From Sphingobacteriales bacterium (GTDB lineage: Bacteria; Bacteroidota; Bacteroidia; UKL13-3), in the NCBI GenBank assembly GCA_021298155.1, contig JAJTEN010000004.1, forward strand, positions 1 to 64,000: DNA of 64,000 nucleotides, read 5' to 3'. The notes beneath the pieces are model-generated. The model did no database searches. It saw only the letters and a list, made by a program, of their open reading frames with translations, and was not told the DNA's origin. A program made the position numbers and the translations under genes. Position 1 is the first letter of the stretch; each line of letters begins with the position of its first letter. Shown here in pieces: positions 18,500 through 27,969 of the stretch.

Positions 18500-18928
18500 G
18501 TTGCTCAGTATGGTTTGAATGTCTATAATTTATAATTCTACTTAAAGATAAAAACCCGCCCAAAAGTTTTAGGGGGTTTTTCAGTCAAAAGTCAACTTTC
18601 CAAAAATGTAAATCAAATATCGATTTCAACATGAAGTGCTGTTGATTTCTTTTTCGTTTAGAAAAAACTATGGTTTGAGCTGTTCATAACATTAGTTATG
18701 CACACAAGACGCCTTGTTAACAGCGGGCTTGAGAGACACAACAATTATTTAACAATCAACACTTTGTCTTATATTACATACACATTGCCTCAAATTGGCG
18801 CGCTGCAAAAAAAATTACTTGAAAATATAAATAAAAGTAATTGAATTGTATATTTCAATCTTATTAAGGAGGGTTTTTTAAATAAAAAGGCTTTTATTTG
18901 TTCCGAACACTCATTTGAAGGAAATAAA
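18500..18928. other. Divergent intergenic region between nrdJ and the GGGP synthase gene
   Basis: A 429-base AT-rich region that should hold promoters for both neighbours. Visible items are one exact DnaA-box match (TTATGCACA, 18696-18704), an isolated AAGGAGGG at 18866-18873 and an AT-only 8-bp inverted repeat (18880-18899) in the leader of the plus-strand gene. A 48-codon frame (18698-18844) has no recognisable features. No riboswitch, tRNA or convincing TAnnTTTG promoter was recognised. Confidence 0.5.
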
Positions 18929-19684
18929 TTGAAAAGTCAATTTTACACAAATCTACATCAAAAAGCCCAACAAGGAATTAAACAGCTTGCTGTATTGATA
19001 GACCCCGATAGTTTATCATCAGAGTCGGATCTGCTTACCTTATTGCATCGCTGTAACCAAGCGAATGTAGATATTCTATTGGTAGGAGGAAGTTTAATTA
19101 CGAATGGTTTTTGGGATAGATGCATAGAACTCATTAAATTAAATAGCACTATTCCACTTGTGTTATTTCCCGGAAATATCATGCAAACACACGCTGCTGC
19201 AGATGCAATTTTATTCTTGAGTATGATCAGTGGAAGAAATCCAGATTTACTTATTGGTAAACATGTATTGGCTGCTCCACTATTAAAAAAATCTGGTATT
19301 GAGGTAATACCTACAGGCTACATGATTGTTGATGGCGGAAATATAACCAGTGTGATGTACATGAGTAATACCACTCCATTGCCAGCCGACAAAAACAATA
19401 TAGCGGCTTGCACCGCGCTAGCTGGTGAAATGTTGGGACTAAAAGTAATATACATGGATGCTGGAAGTGGTGCATTAAATCCAATAACGTCTGGCATGAT
19501 TAGGGAGGTCAAATCACAAATTAATGGTCCACTTTTCATTGGTGGCGGCATTAGAACCAAAGAACAAGCCATAGAAACTTGCCTTGCTGGTGCAGATATT
19601 ATTGTGGTAGGCAATGCCATTGAAAAAAACCCCGACTTGGTTGCTGAATTATGTCAAGCTGTTCACAGTTTAAATAAATCTTAA
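18929..19684 (+). CDS. Geranylgeranylglyceryl phosphate synthase family protein (PcrB/GGGPS)
   Basis: TIM-barrel prenyltransferase that joins sn-glycerol-1-phosphate to a polyprenyl diphosphate, the ether-lipid step best known from Archaea. It has 251 residues. Motifs are AVLIDPDS at about 22-29 (metal-binding Asp), VGGSLIT near 53, PLVLFPGN near 75, the product loop EVIPTGYMIVDGG near 125, YMDAGSGA near 172 and GPLFIGGGIRTKEQA near 200, the phosphate-binding end. No ATG occurs before about residue 84. TTG at 18929, preceded by GAAGGA, is therefore the likely start. The polyprenyl diphosphate synthase nearby at 21755 could supply substrate, but that link is inference. Confidence 0.88.
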   Translation: MKSQFYTNLHQKAQQGIKQLAVLIDPDSLSSESDLLTLLHRCNQANVDILLVGGSLITNGFWDRCIELIKLNSTIPLVLFPGNIMQTHAAADAILFLSMISGRNPDLLIGKHVLAAPLLKKSGIEVIPTGYMIVDGGNITSVMYMSNTTPLPADKNNIAACTALAGEMLGLKVIYMDAGSGALNPITSGMIREVKSQINGPLFIGGGIRTKEQAIETCLAGADIIVVGNAIEKNPDLVAELCQAVHSLNKS

Positions 19685-19719
19685 AACTTTTGTTTATTCG
19701 TTTTTGTTAGTTTTCCTTG

Positions 19720-20331
19720 ATGGCAATTAAAAATATTATTTTTGATTTAGGTGCAGTAATTTTAAACCTAGATCAAGACAAAACCCTACGTGCATTTAAA
19801 AGATTGGGTATAGACCTAGACGAGATTAACATGTCCCATTCTCTCTTCACAGATTTTGAAACGGGAAAAATTGATGCGAATTATTTTATTCATAGTTTAC
19901 ACAGCTTTTTGAAAGGAAATGCTAGCAAAGAACAAATTGTTTTGGCATGGAATGCCATGTTGCTGGATCTCCCAGAACATAGACTCAGCATACTTAAATC
20001 ACTTAAAAATAAATATAAATTATATTTATTGAGCAATACAAACACCATTCATATGGAGGCTATATACCAAGAACATGGGCAAAATATTTTTGAAGGATTA
20101 TTTGAAAAAATATACTTATCGCACGAAATTGGATATAGAAAGCCAAATAAAAATTGTTATCAATTTGTATTGCAAGATGCCAATATTGTTGGGTCAGAAA
20201 CAATCTTTATAGATGATAATAAAGGTAATATTAGAGGTGCAGAAGAGGCCGGAATTAATACGATTTGGGCTAAAGAACCACTTGATAAATGGTTCTTGAT
20301 TGAACTCAAAAAAACAGACGTTCTGAAATAA
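19720..20331 (+). CDS. HAD-superfamily hydrolase (YihX-like)
   Basis: Probable small-molecule phosphatase; the substrate is unknown. The 203 residues run from the ATG at 19720, which is chosen over the TTG one codon earlier. Motif I is IFDLGAVILNLD. The nucleophile Asp is present and the second Asp is replaced by Gly, as in YihX-type members. Motif II is in LLSNTN, the motif III Lys is in GYRKPN, and motif IV is FIDDNKGNI. It follows the GGGP synthase by 35 bases in the same direction and converges on radA with only 3 bases between the stops. Confidence 0.85.
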   Translation: MAIKNIIFDLGAVILNLDQDKTLRAFKRLGIDLDEINMSHSLFTDFETGKIDANYFIHSLHSFLKGNASKEQIVLAWNAMLLDLPEHRLSILKSLKNKYKLYLLSNTNTIHMEAIYQEHGQNIFEGLFEKIYLSHEIGYRKPNKNCYQFVLQDANIVGSETIFIDDNKGNIRGAEEAGINTIWAKEPLDKWFLIELKKTDVLK

Positions 20332-20334
20332 TTT

Positions 20335-21702
20335 TTAGCCAAATAAAAATTGCAATAATTCGTCTATTTTAGATACTTCCACAATTTTAATGGCAAAATT
20401 TGTTTTAGGTAGTTTATTAAACTTGGAAATATAAATGGTTTTGAAACCAAGTTTTTCTGCTTCAGATATCCGCTGTTCAATCCTGCTAACAGCCCTTATT
20501 TCTCCGCTAAGTCCGAGCTCACCTACAAAACAAATCTTAGAATCAATAGGCATGCTTTCAAAGCTAGAAACAATAGAAGCAACAATACTCAAATCTATGC
20601 CTGGATCTTCTACCCGCAATCCTCCCGCAATATTGATAAAAACATCTTGAGTACCCATTCGCAGTCCACATTTCTTTTCTAATATGGCCAAAATCATATT
20701 TAATCTTTTGGCATCATAGCCATTGGAGTTACGCTGTGGTGTTCCATAAACAGCAGCACTAACTAAGGCCTGGGTTTCTATTAATAGCGGACGCATACCC
20801 TCGAGAGTGGCTGCAATACAAACACCACTTAAGGCCTCTTCTCTTTGTGAAATTAATATTTCGGAAGGATTGCTTACCTCGCGTAAACCTCCTTGTTGCA
20901 TCTCGTATATTCCTATTTCATTGGTTGAACCAAATCTATTTTTAGTACTCCTTAAAATGCGATACACATGGTGCCTGTCCCCTTCAAATTGTAGCACCGT
21001 ATCAACCATGTGTTCTAACAGCTTTGGTCCAGCCAATGTGCCATCTTTCGTAATATGACCAATTAAAAAAATGGGGGTATTGGTTTCTTTCGCAAACCTA
21101 ATCATATCGCCCGCAGTTTCTTTAACCTGAGAAATGCTACCTGGTGTGCTATCCATTAGGTCTGATTGCAAGGTTTGAATTGAATCTACAACTACCAAAT
21201 CTGGCTGCAATTCCTTTAATGCTTTTCCTATCTTTTGTGTAGATGTTTCAGTATATAAATAGCAATGATTATTTTGAAAAGGAATTCGCTCAGCACGCAT
21301 TTTAATTTGGCTCTCACTTTCTTCTCCACTAATATAAAGAACCTTAAATGCAGAAAATTGTAAAGCCATTTGTAATAGCAAAGTAGATTTACCTATGCCA
21401 GGCTCACCTCCTATTAGCACCACACTTCCCGGAACCAATCCACCGCCCAACACCCGAGATAACTCTTGATCTACAAGTGGTATTCTTTGCTCTGTTCCAA
21501 TAGTCACCTCAGAAATTTCTATAGGTTTTTTACTTCCAACAATTCCTTCCGCTTTCCAAGTGCTTTTATAGTCTAATTTTTCTTTGTGAACAATTTCTTC
21601 TACGTAAGAATTCCATTCGCCGCAGGCCGGACATTTACCAATCCATTTGGCGGCAGATGCCCCACAATTTTTGCAAAAGAAAGTAGCATGAGTTTTGGCC
21701 AT
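20335..21702 (-). CDS. radA: DNA repair protein RadA
   Basis: ATP-driven branch-migration factor of homologous recombination. The 455 residues start at ATG 21702; the TTG three codons earlier is rejected. It opens with a zinc finger, CKNCG...CPACGEW. A RecA-like ATPase follows, with Walker A GEPGIGKST near 90 and Walker B LVVVDSIQ near 165. The RadA signature KNRFG is near 250. The C-terminal Lon-protease-like domain covers about 280-455 (AGGLRVEDPGIDLSIVASI and GELGLSGEIRAV). It is divergent from the polyprenyl synthase gene, with a gap of about 52 bases. Confidence 0.96.
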   Translation of the reverse strand: MAKTHATFFCKNCGASAAKWIGKCPACGEWNSYVEEIVHKEKLDYKSTWKAEGIVGSKKPIEISEVTIGTEQRIPLVDQELSRVLGGGLVPGSVVLIGGEPGIGKSTLLLQMALQFSAFKVLYISGEESESQIKMRAERIPFQNNHCYLYTETSTQKIGKALKELQPDLVVVDSIQTLQSDLMDSTPGSISQVKETAGDMIRFAKETNTPIFLIGHITKDGTLAGPKLLEHMVDTVLQFEGDRHHVYRILRSTKNRFGSTNEIGIYEMQQGGLREVSNPSEILISQREEALSGVCIAATLEGMRPLLIETQALVSAAVYGTPQRNSNGYDAKRLNMILAILEKKCGLRMGTQDVFINIAGGLRVEDPGIDLSIVASIVSSFESMPIDSKICFVGELGLSGEIRAVSRIEQRISEAEKLGFKTIYISKFNKLPKTNFAIKIVEVSKIDELLQFLFG

Positions 21703-21754
21703 GGTGTGCAAATTAGCTAAAAAAACATGAATAATTTACTTTCTTTGCAACCAA

Positions 21755-22726
21755 GTGAGTAAACTTAATCAGATAAAACTACCGATACAACAGGAGCTAA
21801 ATTTGTTTGAAACCAAATTTAGGGCATCCATGAAAAGTAGTGTTCCATTGCTTGATACTATAATGAATTATATCATCAAGCGAAAAGGAAAGCAGATTAG
21901 ACCCATTTTTGTTTTTTTTAGTGCCAAACTGTTCAACGGAATTACAGATGCAACCTATAGAGCGGCAAGTTTAGTTGAGCTCTTGCATACCGCTACTTTG
22001 GTTCACGATGATGTGGTAGATGATAGCGATGAACGAAGAGGATTTTTTTCCATAAATGCCCTCTGGAAAAATAAAATTGCTGTACTCGTTGGTGATTATT
22101 TGTTAAGCAGAGGCTTATTACTTTCGGTTCAAAATAAAGACTTTCAACTATTGGAAATTGTGAGCTTTGCCGTGAAAGAAATGAGCGAAGGAGAATTGCT
22201 TCAAATAGAAAAAACAAGAAACCTAAACTTATCGGAAGCAGTTTATTATGATATTATACGTAAAAAAACTGCCTCACTTATTGCATCGTGCTGCGCTATT
22301 GGCGCTGCCTCTGCCGGCGCAAATACTGAACAAATCGAACAAATGCGCTTATTTGGTGAAAAAATTGGCATTGCCTTCCAAATGAAAGATGATTTACTAG
22401 ATTATGGAGATGAAGATATTGGTAAACCTAGAGGAATAGACTTAAAAGAAAAAAAACTCACCCTACCTATTATTTATACCTTAAATCAGGCCGAACCAAA
22501 GGTTAAAAGTAGGATTATTAATACCATAAAAAACCACCACAACGACAAGAAAAAAGTGGCAGAGGTAATAGATTATGTGAATGCACATCAGGGCATATCT
22601 TATACCAAAACCGCAATGAAAAAATATGTGTCAGAGGCCATCGAAATTATTGATAAACTGCCAGACAACCCTTACAAAGAGAATGTTAAGGAACTAGTAA
22701 ATTTTATAATAGATAGAAACCACTAA
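21755..22726 (+). CDS. ispB: Polyprenyl (octaprenyl-type) diphosphate synthase
   Basis: Trans-prenyltransferase that extends isoprenoid diphosphates, most likely for the menaquinone side chain. It has 323 residues. The first aspartate-rich motif is LVHDDVVDDSDERRG near residues 85-99 and the second is FQMKDDLLDYGDE near 205-217. KRKGKQIRP near 42-50 is the substrate-binding segment. The start is a GTG at 21755 (MSKLNQIKLP), which fits family N-termini. Chain length cannot be read with certainty, so the gene symbol is provisional. Confidence 0.88.
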   Translation: MSKLNQIKLPIQQELNLFETKFRASMKSSVPLLDTIMNYIIKRKGKQIRPIFVFFSAKLFNGITDATYRAASLVELLHTATLVHDDVVDDSDERRGFFSINALWKNKIAVLVGDYLLSRGLLLSVQNKDFQLLEIVSFAVKEMSEGELLQIEKTRNLNLSEAVYYDIIRKKTASLIASCCAIGAASAGANTEQIEQMRLFGEKIGIAFQMKDDLLDYGDEDIGKPRGIDLKEKKLTLPIIYTLNQAEPKVKSRIINTIKNHHNDKKKVAEVIDYVNAHQGISYTKTAMKKYVSEAIEIIDKLPDNPYKENVKELVNFIIDRNH

Positions 22727-22794
22727 ACCAATTCTTTTTCTGGATTCTTATTTTTAAAACGTGTACAACCCCTTAACCGATTTCTGAATTAATA

Positions 22795-22838
22795 TAAAAA
22801 AATCCGCTACACTCGATGAATGTAGCGGATTTTTTTGT
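22795..22838. terminator. Bidirectional terminator between ispB and the subtilase gene
   Basis: The 10-bp stem ATCCGCTACA / TGTAGCGGAT has a 9-base loop and is flanked by seven A and seven T. It lies between convergent genes and serves both. Confidence 0.92.
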
Positions 22839-22850
22839 GGTTTATTACAA

Positions 22851-25800
22851 CTATTCTTTTACAAAAGTAAAAAACGCTTGTTTATCATTCACCTGAACTT
22901 GTATTACAAAAATACCTGTTGGCAATTCACTTAACAAAATCTGAGTTTCATTTTCTGGTATTTTGCCTGTTTTTACTTCCTTGCCTAACACATCTACAAT
23001 GCGGTAACTAGAACCAGCCAGTGGCATATTAGCTTGCAAAATTAGATAGTCTTTAACCGGATTTGGATAAGCCGCCACATGCAAATCAATTCGGGGTTGC
23101 AAAGAGGTATTAACCAAATTTACTTGAATGGTTTTTAATTCACCTTTACATCCATTAGTGGCATTTTCTTGCATATTAATTGTTGAACTAGCCACATTAT
23201 TAAATTTAATTAATACCTCATTAGATCCTGATCCACTCTGAATCATACCGCCAGTAAGAGTCCAATTAAAGGTTGATCCTACCATACCGCCAACCACTGA
23301 AAAACGAGCGGTATCGTTTTTTACGGCCCAAGTAGTACCTGTGATAGCCGAACTAACTGGTCGTGGTAATTTGATAATAGACATTACATCAGATGCAATT
23401 GCACATCCCTTATCACTCAGCATTACTTTATAAGCTCCAGCCTCATTCCTGTTCAATACCTTACCAGTTTGACCCAAAATAAGGGTATCATTCACATACC
23501 ATTGGTTACCAGAAGCTGCACTAGAGGTTAGGTTAAAAGAACCACCTTCACAAAAGGCATTAGCTGTTAAATCCTTACTTATGGTTGGCTTGGCAGGTGT
23601 AACACCTGTTGTTATTTTCAATTCGTTGGATTTAATTCTACAGCCATTACTACCTTGAACCCTTACAAAAAATAATGCCTCTTCCTTAAATGTAAAAGTA
23701 TTCTGTGAAATAGGATACAACAAATTATCTCTAAACCAATTAAAATTATTTGTAGCATCTGTGCTGATTACCGTGCTGTCTCCATCACACAAAACTGTTC
23801 CTTTGCTAGAAGAAACTACTGGCATTTGCGGAGAAGGAAGAACATTAATATAAGCTATTCTTGAAATAGAATCTGTTCCGGTTTCATTACTTACTTTTAA
23901 TGTTATCGTTTTTAATCCCGGACTCAGAAACATGACCTGCGGATTGCGAACTTGATATTTACTGGTATCTGCATCAGGTATATCCCATACCCAACTTGTT
24001 GGATTATTTCTACTAGAGTCTAACAATTGAACCTCATCCCCTACGCATACTGTTCTGGTTAAACAATATAAATTTGCTACCGGTGCCAATGGGGTGCCGC
24101 TAATTTGAATATTATCTAGAAACATATTGTTACCTGCATTAGATTTTTGCTCAAAACGCAACCTTACATTATGATTACCTGCATAGGGTGTTAAATTAAT
24201 AACGAAACAATCGGTTCCTGGTCCATTACCACACCAATCCTCTGGCTTAGAAGGTATAAATTTAGTGCCTGAGAAAAATTTAGTATTGGGAGCAGTGGCA
24301 AAATTGCCCGTTCCATTCTCTCCAAATGCAGCTAACCTTACATAAGAATTTCCACAATTGGTGCTAATAGATAGAATCAATGAATCAGAAGTTGTGCTAT
24401 CAAACCTAGTATAAGCATGATCAAATTTTAATTGAATATTTTGATATCCTCTAAAATCTAATGGCGGCGAGTTAATGGCATCTGTATACCCAAATTTTGG
24501 CCAATCATAATTATTAATACCCATGGCTGTGTTGCCAGGTGAATTGCCTGCTACCTGCCAAAATCTCCACGCGGTGTCGTTTTGATTATTGGTAATTGTC
24601 CACCATCCTCTAGATGTTGATGAAGGCTCAAAAGTTTCAGTAAATGGCAGGCTTAAGCCACCCACTGTAATAAAATCTGTTTTGTAAATTGAATCAAAAC
24701 CGCTTGCTGAACTAATGCGTAAGGCAACTGGATATACTCCCGGTGTTTGATAGGAAACACTTGGATTTAAAGCGGTACTCGTTGCAGGATTTCCGCCTGG
24801 GAAATACCACATTCTGCTGGTTGCGGAGGTAGATGAAAGATTAGTAAATGTAACACTTGAACCTCTGCAAACGATTGGATTAACAACTGAAAAATTTGCA
24901 TTTAACTGAGGTGTAATTCCACTTACAATTAAAGCGTATTGTTGTGAGCCGCCAACCAACAAACCTTTACCTGTTATGGTTATGGTATAAGTACCTGCAG
25001 TAGGCGCGGCAATATGAATTTGCTCTACATTATCTATACTATTATCTCCTGTGGTAGCAGGTGCGGTAGGTGTAGCTCTATTAAGCACATAGGGCAGAAA
25101 GGTTTGGTTATCCGAATTTCTTTTTATGCGAATATCTAAATCGTTTACTAGCATTTTTGTTATTGGATTTAGAGAGGGACTTGGGGAAGTACCTGGTCTG
25201 TCTGTCCAACAAATAGTTGCTCTAATTGGTGTAGTACCATCGCTAAAAAAGGTGTAGGTATATGAGTTCTGACTGGTTAGGGTATTTTGAAATATAGCGT
25301 TTTTTAAATTATCTGTTACCACATCCACTGCCTTAGCCGTATTCATTAATCCCCAACCAAAAGTGTAATCTGGACCAGCACTTGTGCCCGCTTCATCGGC
25401 AGTATGAATAATTAATCCTTTTAAGGTAGAGGAGCGCATAAATGAGCCTCTTAAATTGTTATGGTGTTGTTGAATTAACAAAGCAGAACCACTCGCATTT
25501 GGTGTGGCCATAGAGGTTCCATTTAAACTTGCATATGCGGTATTTGAAGTTGAAATACAACTATTAACAGATACGCCATTGGCCACAACATCTGGTTTTA
25601 TTCTACCATCATCTGTGGGTCCCCAACCACTAAAACTACTCATTACTACACCAGTTGGATTAACATAGCCTGTAGTTAATCTATTTACTGCACCTACGGT
25701 TAATACATTTTTGGCATTTGAAGGCCCACCGCTTATCGAATTATAGGGGCCAACTTTGCTCGGAGGATTCGATGAATTCCCTAGAACCCATTGACCATTA

Positions 25801-26648
25801 ATATCCCTTATGTAAAATGTAGAAGGAATGGTACTTGGTTCATTTCTATCATTTCCTGCTGCTACAAAGGGTAAATAATTTGGATAAGTAAAACAGATTT
25901 GATCCCAACTTTCGCTGATATAGTCATAGAATCCATATTTATAATCTTCAACCGTGCTTACAGAAGGATCACCCCAAAATTCCCAACGAGGTGGATTGAA
26001 ATTATCATTGTATTGCCATCCAGAAATTTGAGAATAAGAATGATTTGAAATAAGCATACCACCATTTGCCGCACTACTCATTTCACTATTGTCGTTACCC
26101 CAATCATAGCTTTTTATTGGCGCTTGAAAACTCATACCTTTTGCATTCGCAACAATACCTCCAGCAACCATTGTACCTGCAACATGCGTGGCATGATCAC
26201 TTAAAGAGGTGGCACCATCGGTTTGAACGGCTCTACCTCCAAACTCTTGATGAGTGGTAAGCACGCGGCCTCCATCCCAAACACCTAACCTGTTTGTTAA
26301 ACCACTTCCGCTTAAACTTAATCCTGCTGAACCACCAGGCCATACCCTGTTGGTAGAAATTGTTCGGGCAGCATCTAAGTTGTTTGTGGTATGCACATAA
26401 ATGGGAATACCTGATGGCGAAACGCCTACAAATTCACGTTCGGTACCATTTTTCAAAACTTCTCTTATTGGAATATTAAGCTCTGCCGCTTTGCGGTTAA
26501 TCGCAATTTGAGTGAGCGAATAATTTTCTTGGAAAATCTGTTCCAAATCGGCAGCACTTTTTGCCATACTTGGATTTTTTACTTGTTGAGCCCACAGGTT
26601 CCCAGAAAGGCAAAACAAAAGAAAAAAGTAAACTATATTTTTTTTCAT
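22851..26648 (-). CDS. Secreted subtilisin-like (S8) serine protease with T9SS type A sorting domain
   Basis: Large extracellular protease of 1265 residues. A Sec signal peptide covers 1-20. The S8 domain has catalytic Asp125 (LGVWDGGRV), His152 (DHATHVAGTMVAGG), oxyanion Asn266 (FVAAGND) and Ser379 (NGTSMATPNASG). A jelly-roll-like domain follows, then a PKD domain (about 585-665), a MAM/jelly-roll-like region, a second PKD (about 855-935) and Ig-like modules. The last 75 residues are a type A T9SS C-terminal domain: AYPNPVKDYL, the VLGKEV strand and LPTGIFVIQV. It should be exported by Sec, then by T9SS, and surface-anchored or released. It starts 1 base after the small secreted gene upstream, so they are probably cotranscribed. 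Confidence 0.95.
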   Translation of the reverse strand: MKKNIVYFFLLFCLSGNLWAQQVKNPSMAKSAADLEQIFQENYSLTQIAINRKAAELNIPIREVLKNGTEREFVGVSPSGIPIYVHTTNNLDAARTISTNRVWPGGSAGLSLSGSGLTNRLGVWDGGRVLTTHQEFGGRAVQTDGATSLSDHATHVAGTMVAGGIVANAKGMSFQAPIKSYDWGNDNSEMSSAANGGMLISNHSYSQISGWQYNDNFNPPRWEFWGDPSVSTVEDYKYGFYDYISESWDQICFTYPNYLPFVAAGNDRNEPSTIPSTFYIRDINGQWVLGNSSNPPSKVGPYNSISGGPSNAKNVLTVGAVNRLTTGYVNPTGVVMSSFSGWGPTDDGRIKPDVVANGVSVNSCISTSNTAYASLNGTSMATPNASGSALLIQQHHNNLRGSFMRSSTLKGLIIHTADEAGTSAGPDYTFGWGLMNTAKAVDVVTDNLKNAIFQNTLTSQNSYTYTFFSDGTTPIRATICWTDRPGTSPSPSLNPITKMLVNDLDIRIKRNSDNQTFLPYVLNRATPTAPATTGDNSIDNVEQIHIAAPTAGTYTITITGKGLLVGGSQQYALIVSGITPQLNANFSVVNPIVCRGSSVTFTNLSSTSATSRMWYFPGGNPATSTALNPSVSYQTPGVYPVALRISSASGFDSIYKTDFITVGGLSLPFTETFEPSSTSRGWWTITNNQNDTAWRFWQVAGNSPGNTAMGINNYDWPKFGYTDAINSPPLDFRGYQNIQLKFDHAYTRFDSTTSDSLILSISTNCGNSYVRLAAFGENGTGNFATAPNTKFFSGTKFIPSKPEDWCGNGPGTDCFVINLTPYAGNHNVRLRFEQKSNAGNNMFLDNIQISGTPLAPVANLYCLTRTVCVGDEVQLLDSSRNNPTSWVWDIPDADTSKYQVRNPQVMFLSPGLKTITLKVSNETGTDSISRIAYINVLPSPQMPVVSSSKGTVLCDGDSTVISTDATNNFNWFRDNLLYPISQNTFTFKEEALFFVRVQGSNGCRIKSNELKITTGVTPAKPTISKDLTANAFCEGGSFNLTSSAASGNQWYVNDTLILGQTGKVLNRNEAGAYKVMLSDKGCAIASDVMSIIKLPRPVSSAITGTTWAVKNDTARFSVVGGMVGSTFNWTLTGGMIQSGSGSNEVLIKFNNVASSTINMQENATNGCKGELKTIQVNLVNTSLQPRIDLHVAAYPNPVKDYLILQANMPLAGSSYRIVDVLGKEVKTGKIPENETQILLSELPTGIFVIQVQVNDKQAFFTFVKE

Positions 26649-26649
26649 A

Positions 26650-27111
26650 TTAATTGGTTTTCAAATCATTTAATTTCCTCACTTTTCCAAGCAAATTTGC
26701 TTGAACACTCAGTTTTTGATTGTTTAAAAAAATGTCTCCTTCATATACAAGTTCATAAACCCCTCTAGATCTGCATGAAACAAGTATTTTTCCATTTGAA
26801 CGGGAATTGGATACATAGGTTTTATTCATTCGATTATCTATCAAGACAATTTTAAATTGATTTTGGTTCAGTCTTTTATTACACGAAAAATTCTTGGGTG
26901 AAATGCCATTTATTTGAAACAAATATCCGTTAGCAGATTGAAGTGATACATTTACAGAGCCATTTTTTAATTCGAACTCACTTGATTGGTAATAGGTGAA
27001 CTCACGCATTGGAGCGGCCATTTTATTCTGCATATAAACAGATTCTCGCTGCGCAAAAAGCAGACAAGGATTGGCAATTAGAATATAAAATAAAAATGTT
27101 TTTAACTTCAT
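26650..27111 (-). CDS. Small exported protein of unknown function, coupled to the subtilase
   Basis: I do not recognise a family. It has 153 residues with a clear signal peptide ending CLLFAQ (about 21). The mature part is beta-rich with many Asn, Ser and Lys, and two cysteines (in NFSCNKR and VSCRSR) that could form a disulfide. There is no T9SS sorting domain or lipobox. Its stop codon lies 1 base before the ATG of the subtilase, implying translational coupling. A chaperone, inhibitor or propeptide-like helper of the protease is possible, but that rests on position only. Confidence 0.7.
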   Translation of the reverse strand: MKLKTFLFYILIANPCLLFAQRESVYMQNKMAAPMREFTYYQSSEFELKNGSVNVSLQSANGYLFQINGISPKNFSCNKRLNQNQFKIVLIDNRMNKTYVSNSRSNGKILVSCRSRGVYELVYEGDIFLNNQKLSVQANLLGKVRKLNDLKTN

Positions 27112-27215
27112 GAATGGCGTATACTATAAAACTAGGCCAAAATAAACAGAATAAAGCAAATTCCCAATTTCATAAATTGATTTAAGCGATTTACTTTGCA
27201 TAAAAATTAAAACTC

Positions 27216-27941
27216 GTGATTAAACATATACCTAACGCTATTACCTCAGCCAATTTATTTTTTGGCTGCTTATCCATTGTTGCTACATTCGACGGAAATC
27301 CCACATTAGCGGCAAGCTATATTGTGATAGCTGCAATACTCGACTTTTTTGATGGTTTTGCTGCCCGACTGCTTAATGTAAGCGGTGAAATGGGTAAACA
27401 GTTAGATTCATTGGCAGACGTGGTTAGCTTTGGTGTAGCTCCTGGTTTTATTTTTTATATGCACTCGCAAGCGCATCTTCAATTTAACAATAACTTTTTT
27501 CAGTTTGTCCCACTTCTTATTGTCATCAGTTATCTTCCTTTTTTACTCATGATTTTTTCTGCTATAAGATTGGCAAAGTTTAATATAGATCCGCGACAAA
27601 GTGATTCATTTATTGGCCTACCCACACCTGCCAACGCGCTCTTTATTTGTGCCATACCTTTTGTTATGGATAATGGTCCGATTTGGGCAGAAAATATCTT
27701 TACCTCGTTTAGCTTCTTGTGCCTTTACCCAATCCTTTTTTCATATTTACTAGTAGCTGAACTTCCATTATTTGCGCTTAAATTTAAGCATTTTAAATGG
27801 AAAGGAAATGAAATTAGATTTGTATTTATAGCACTTTGTTTTGTTCTGATTGCAGCATTTACATACGTTGGAATTGCATTAAGTATCTCCTTGTATTTAT
27901 GTATCTCAATCATTCAAAAAATAAAAAACAATCCTGCTTAA
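27216..27941 (+). CDS. pssA: CDP-diacylglycerol-serine O-phosphatidyltransferase
   Basis: Makes phosphatidylserine, the precursor of phosphatidylethanolamine. It has 241 residues with about seven membrane helices. The CDP-alcohol phosphatidyltransferase signature D-G-x2-A-R-x8-G-x3-D-x3-D is visible at about residues 47-70 (FFDGFAARLLNVSGEMGKQL, then DSLAD). The start is GTG at 27216 (MIKHIPNAITSANLFFG), typical of the family. It begins a run of five plus-strand genes with gaps of 12-63 bases. Confidence 0.92.
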   Translation: MIKHIPNAITSANLFFGCLSIVATFDGNPTLAASYIVIAAILDFFDGFAARLLNVSGEMGKQLDSLADVVSFGVAPGFIFYMHSQAHLQFNNNFFQFVPLLIVISYLPFLLMIFSAIRLAKFNIDPRQSDSFIGLPTPANALFICAIPFVMDNGPIWAENIFTSFSFLCLYPILFSYLLVAELPLFALKFKHFKWKGNEIRFVFIALCFVLIAAFTYVGIALSISLYLCISIIQKIKNNPA

Positions 27942-27969
27942 TACGCATTTCTAACACATATCAAGTACC

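Noticed and set aside
18500-18700. Possible cobalamin riboswitch or NrdR box ahead of the B12-dependent reductase
   Set aside because: I looked for the B12-box core and for paired NrdR-type palindromes and found neither. The region is plain AT-rich sequence.
18696-18704. Exact DnaA box TTATGCACA upstream of nrdJ
   Set aside because: A single 9-mer with one free position is expected several times in 64 kb of this composition. No cluster of boxes is present, so neither an origin nor DnaA control can be claimed.
18698-18844. 48-codon ATG frame between nrdJ and the GGGPS gene
   Set aside because: No signal, motif or recognisable composition, and frames of this length are common in AT-rich intergenic DNA. 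Conservation data would be needed to call it a gene.
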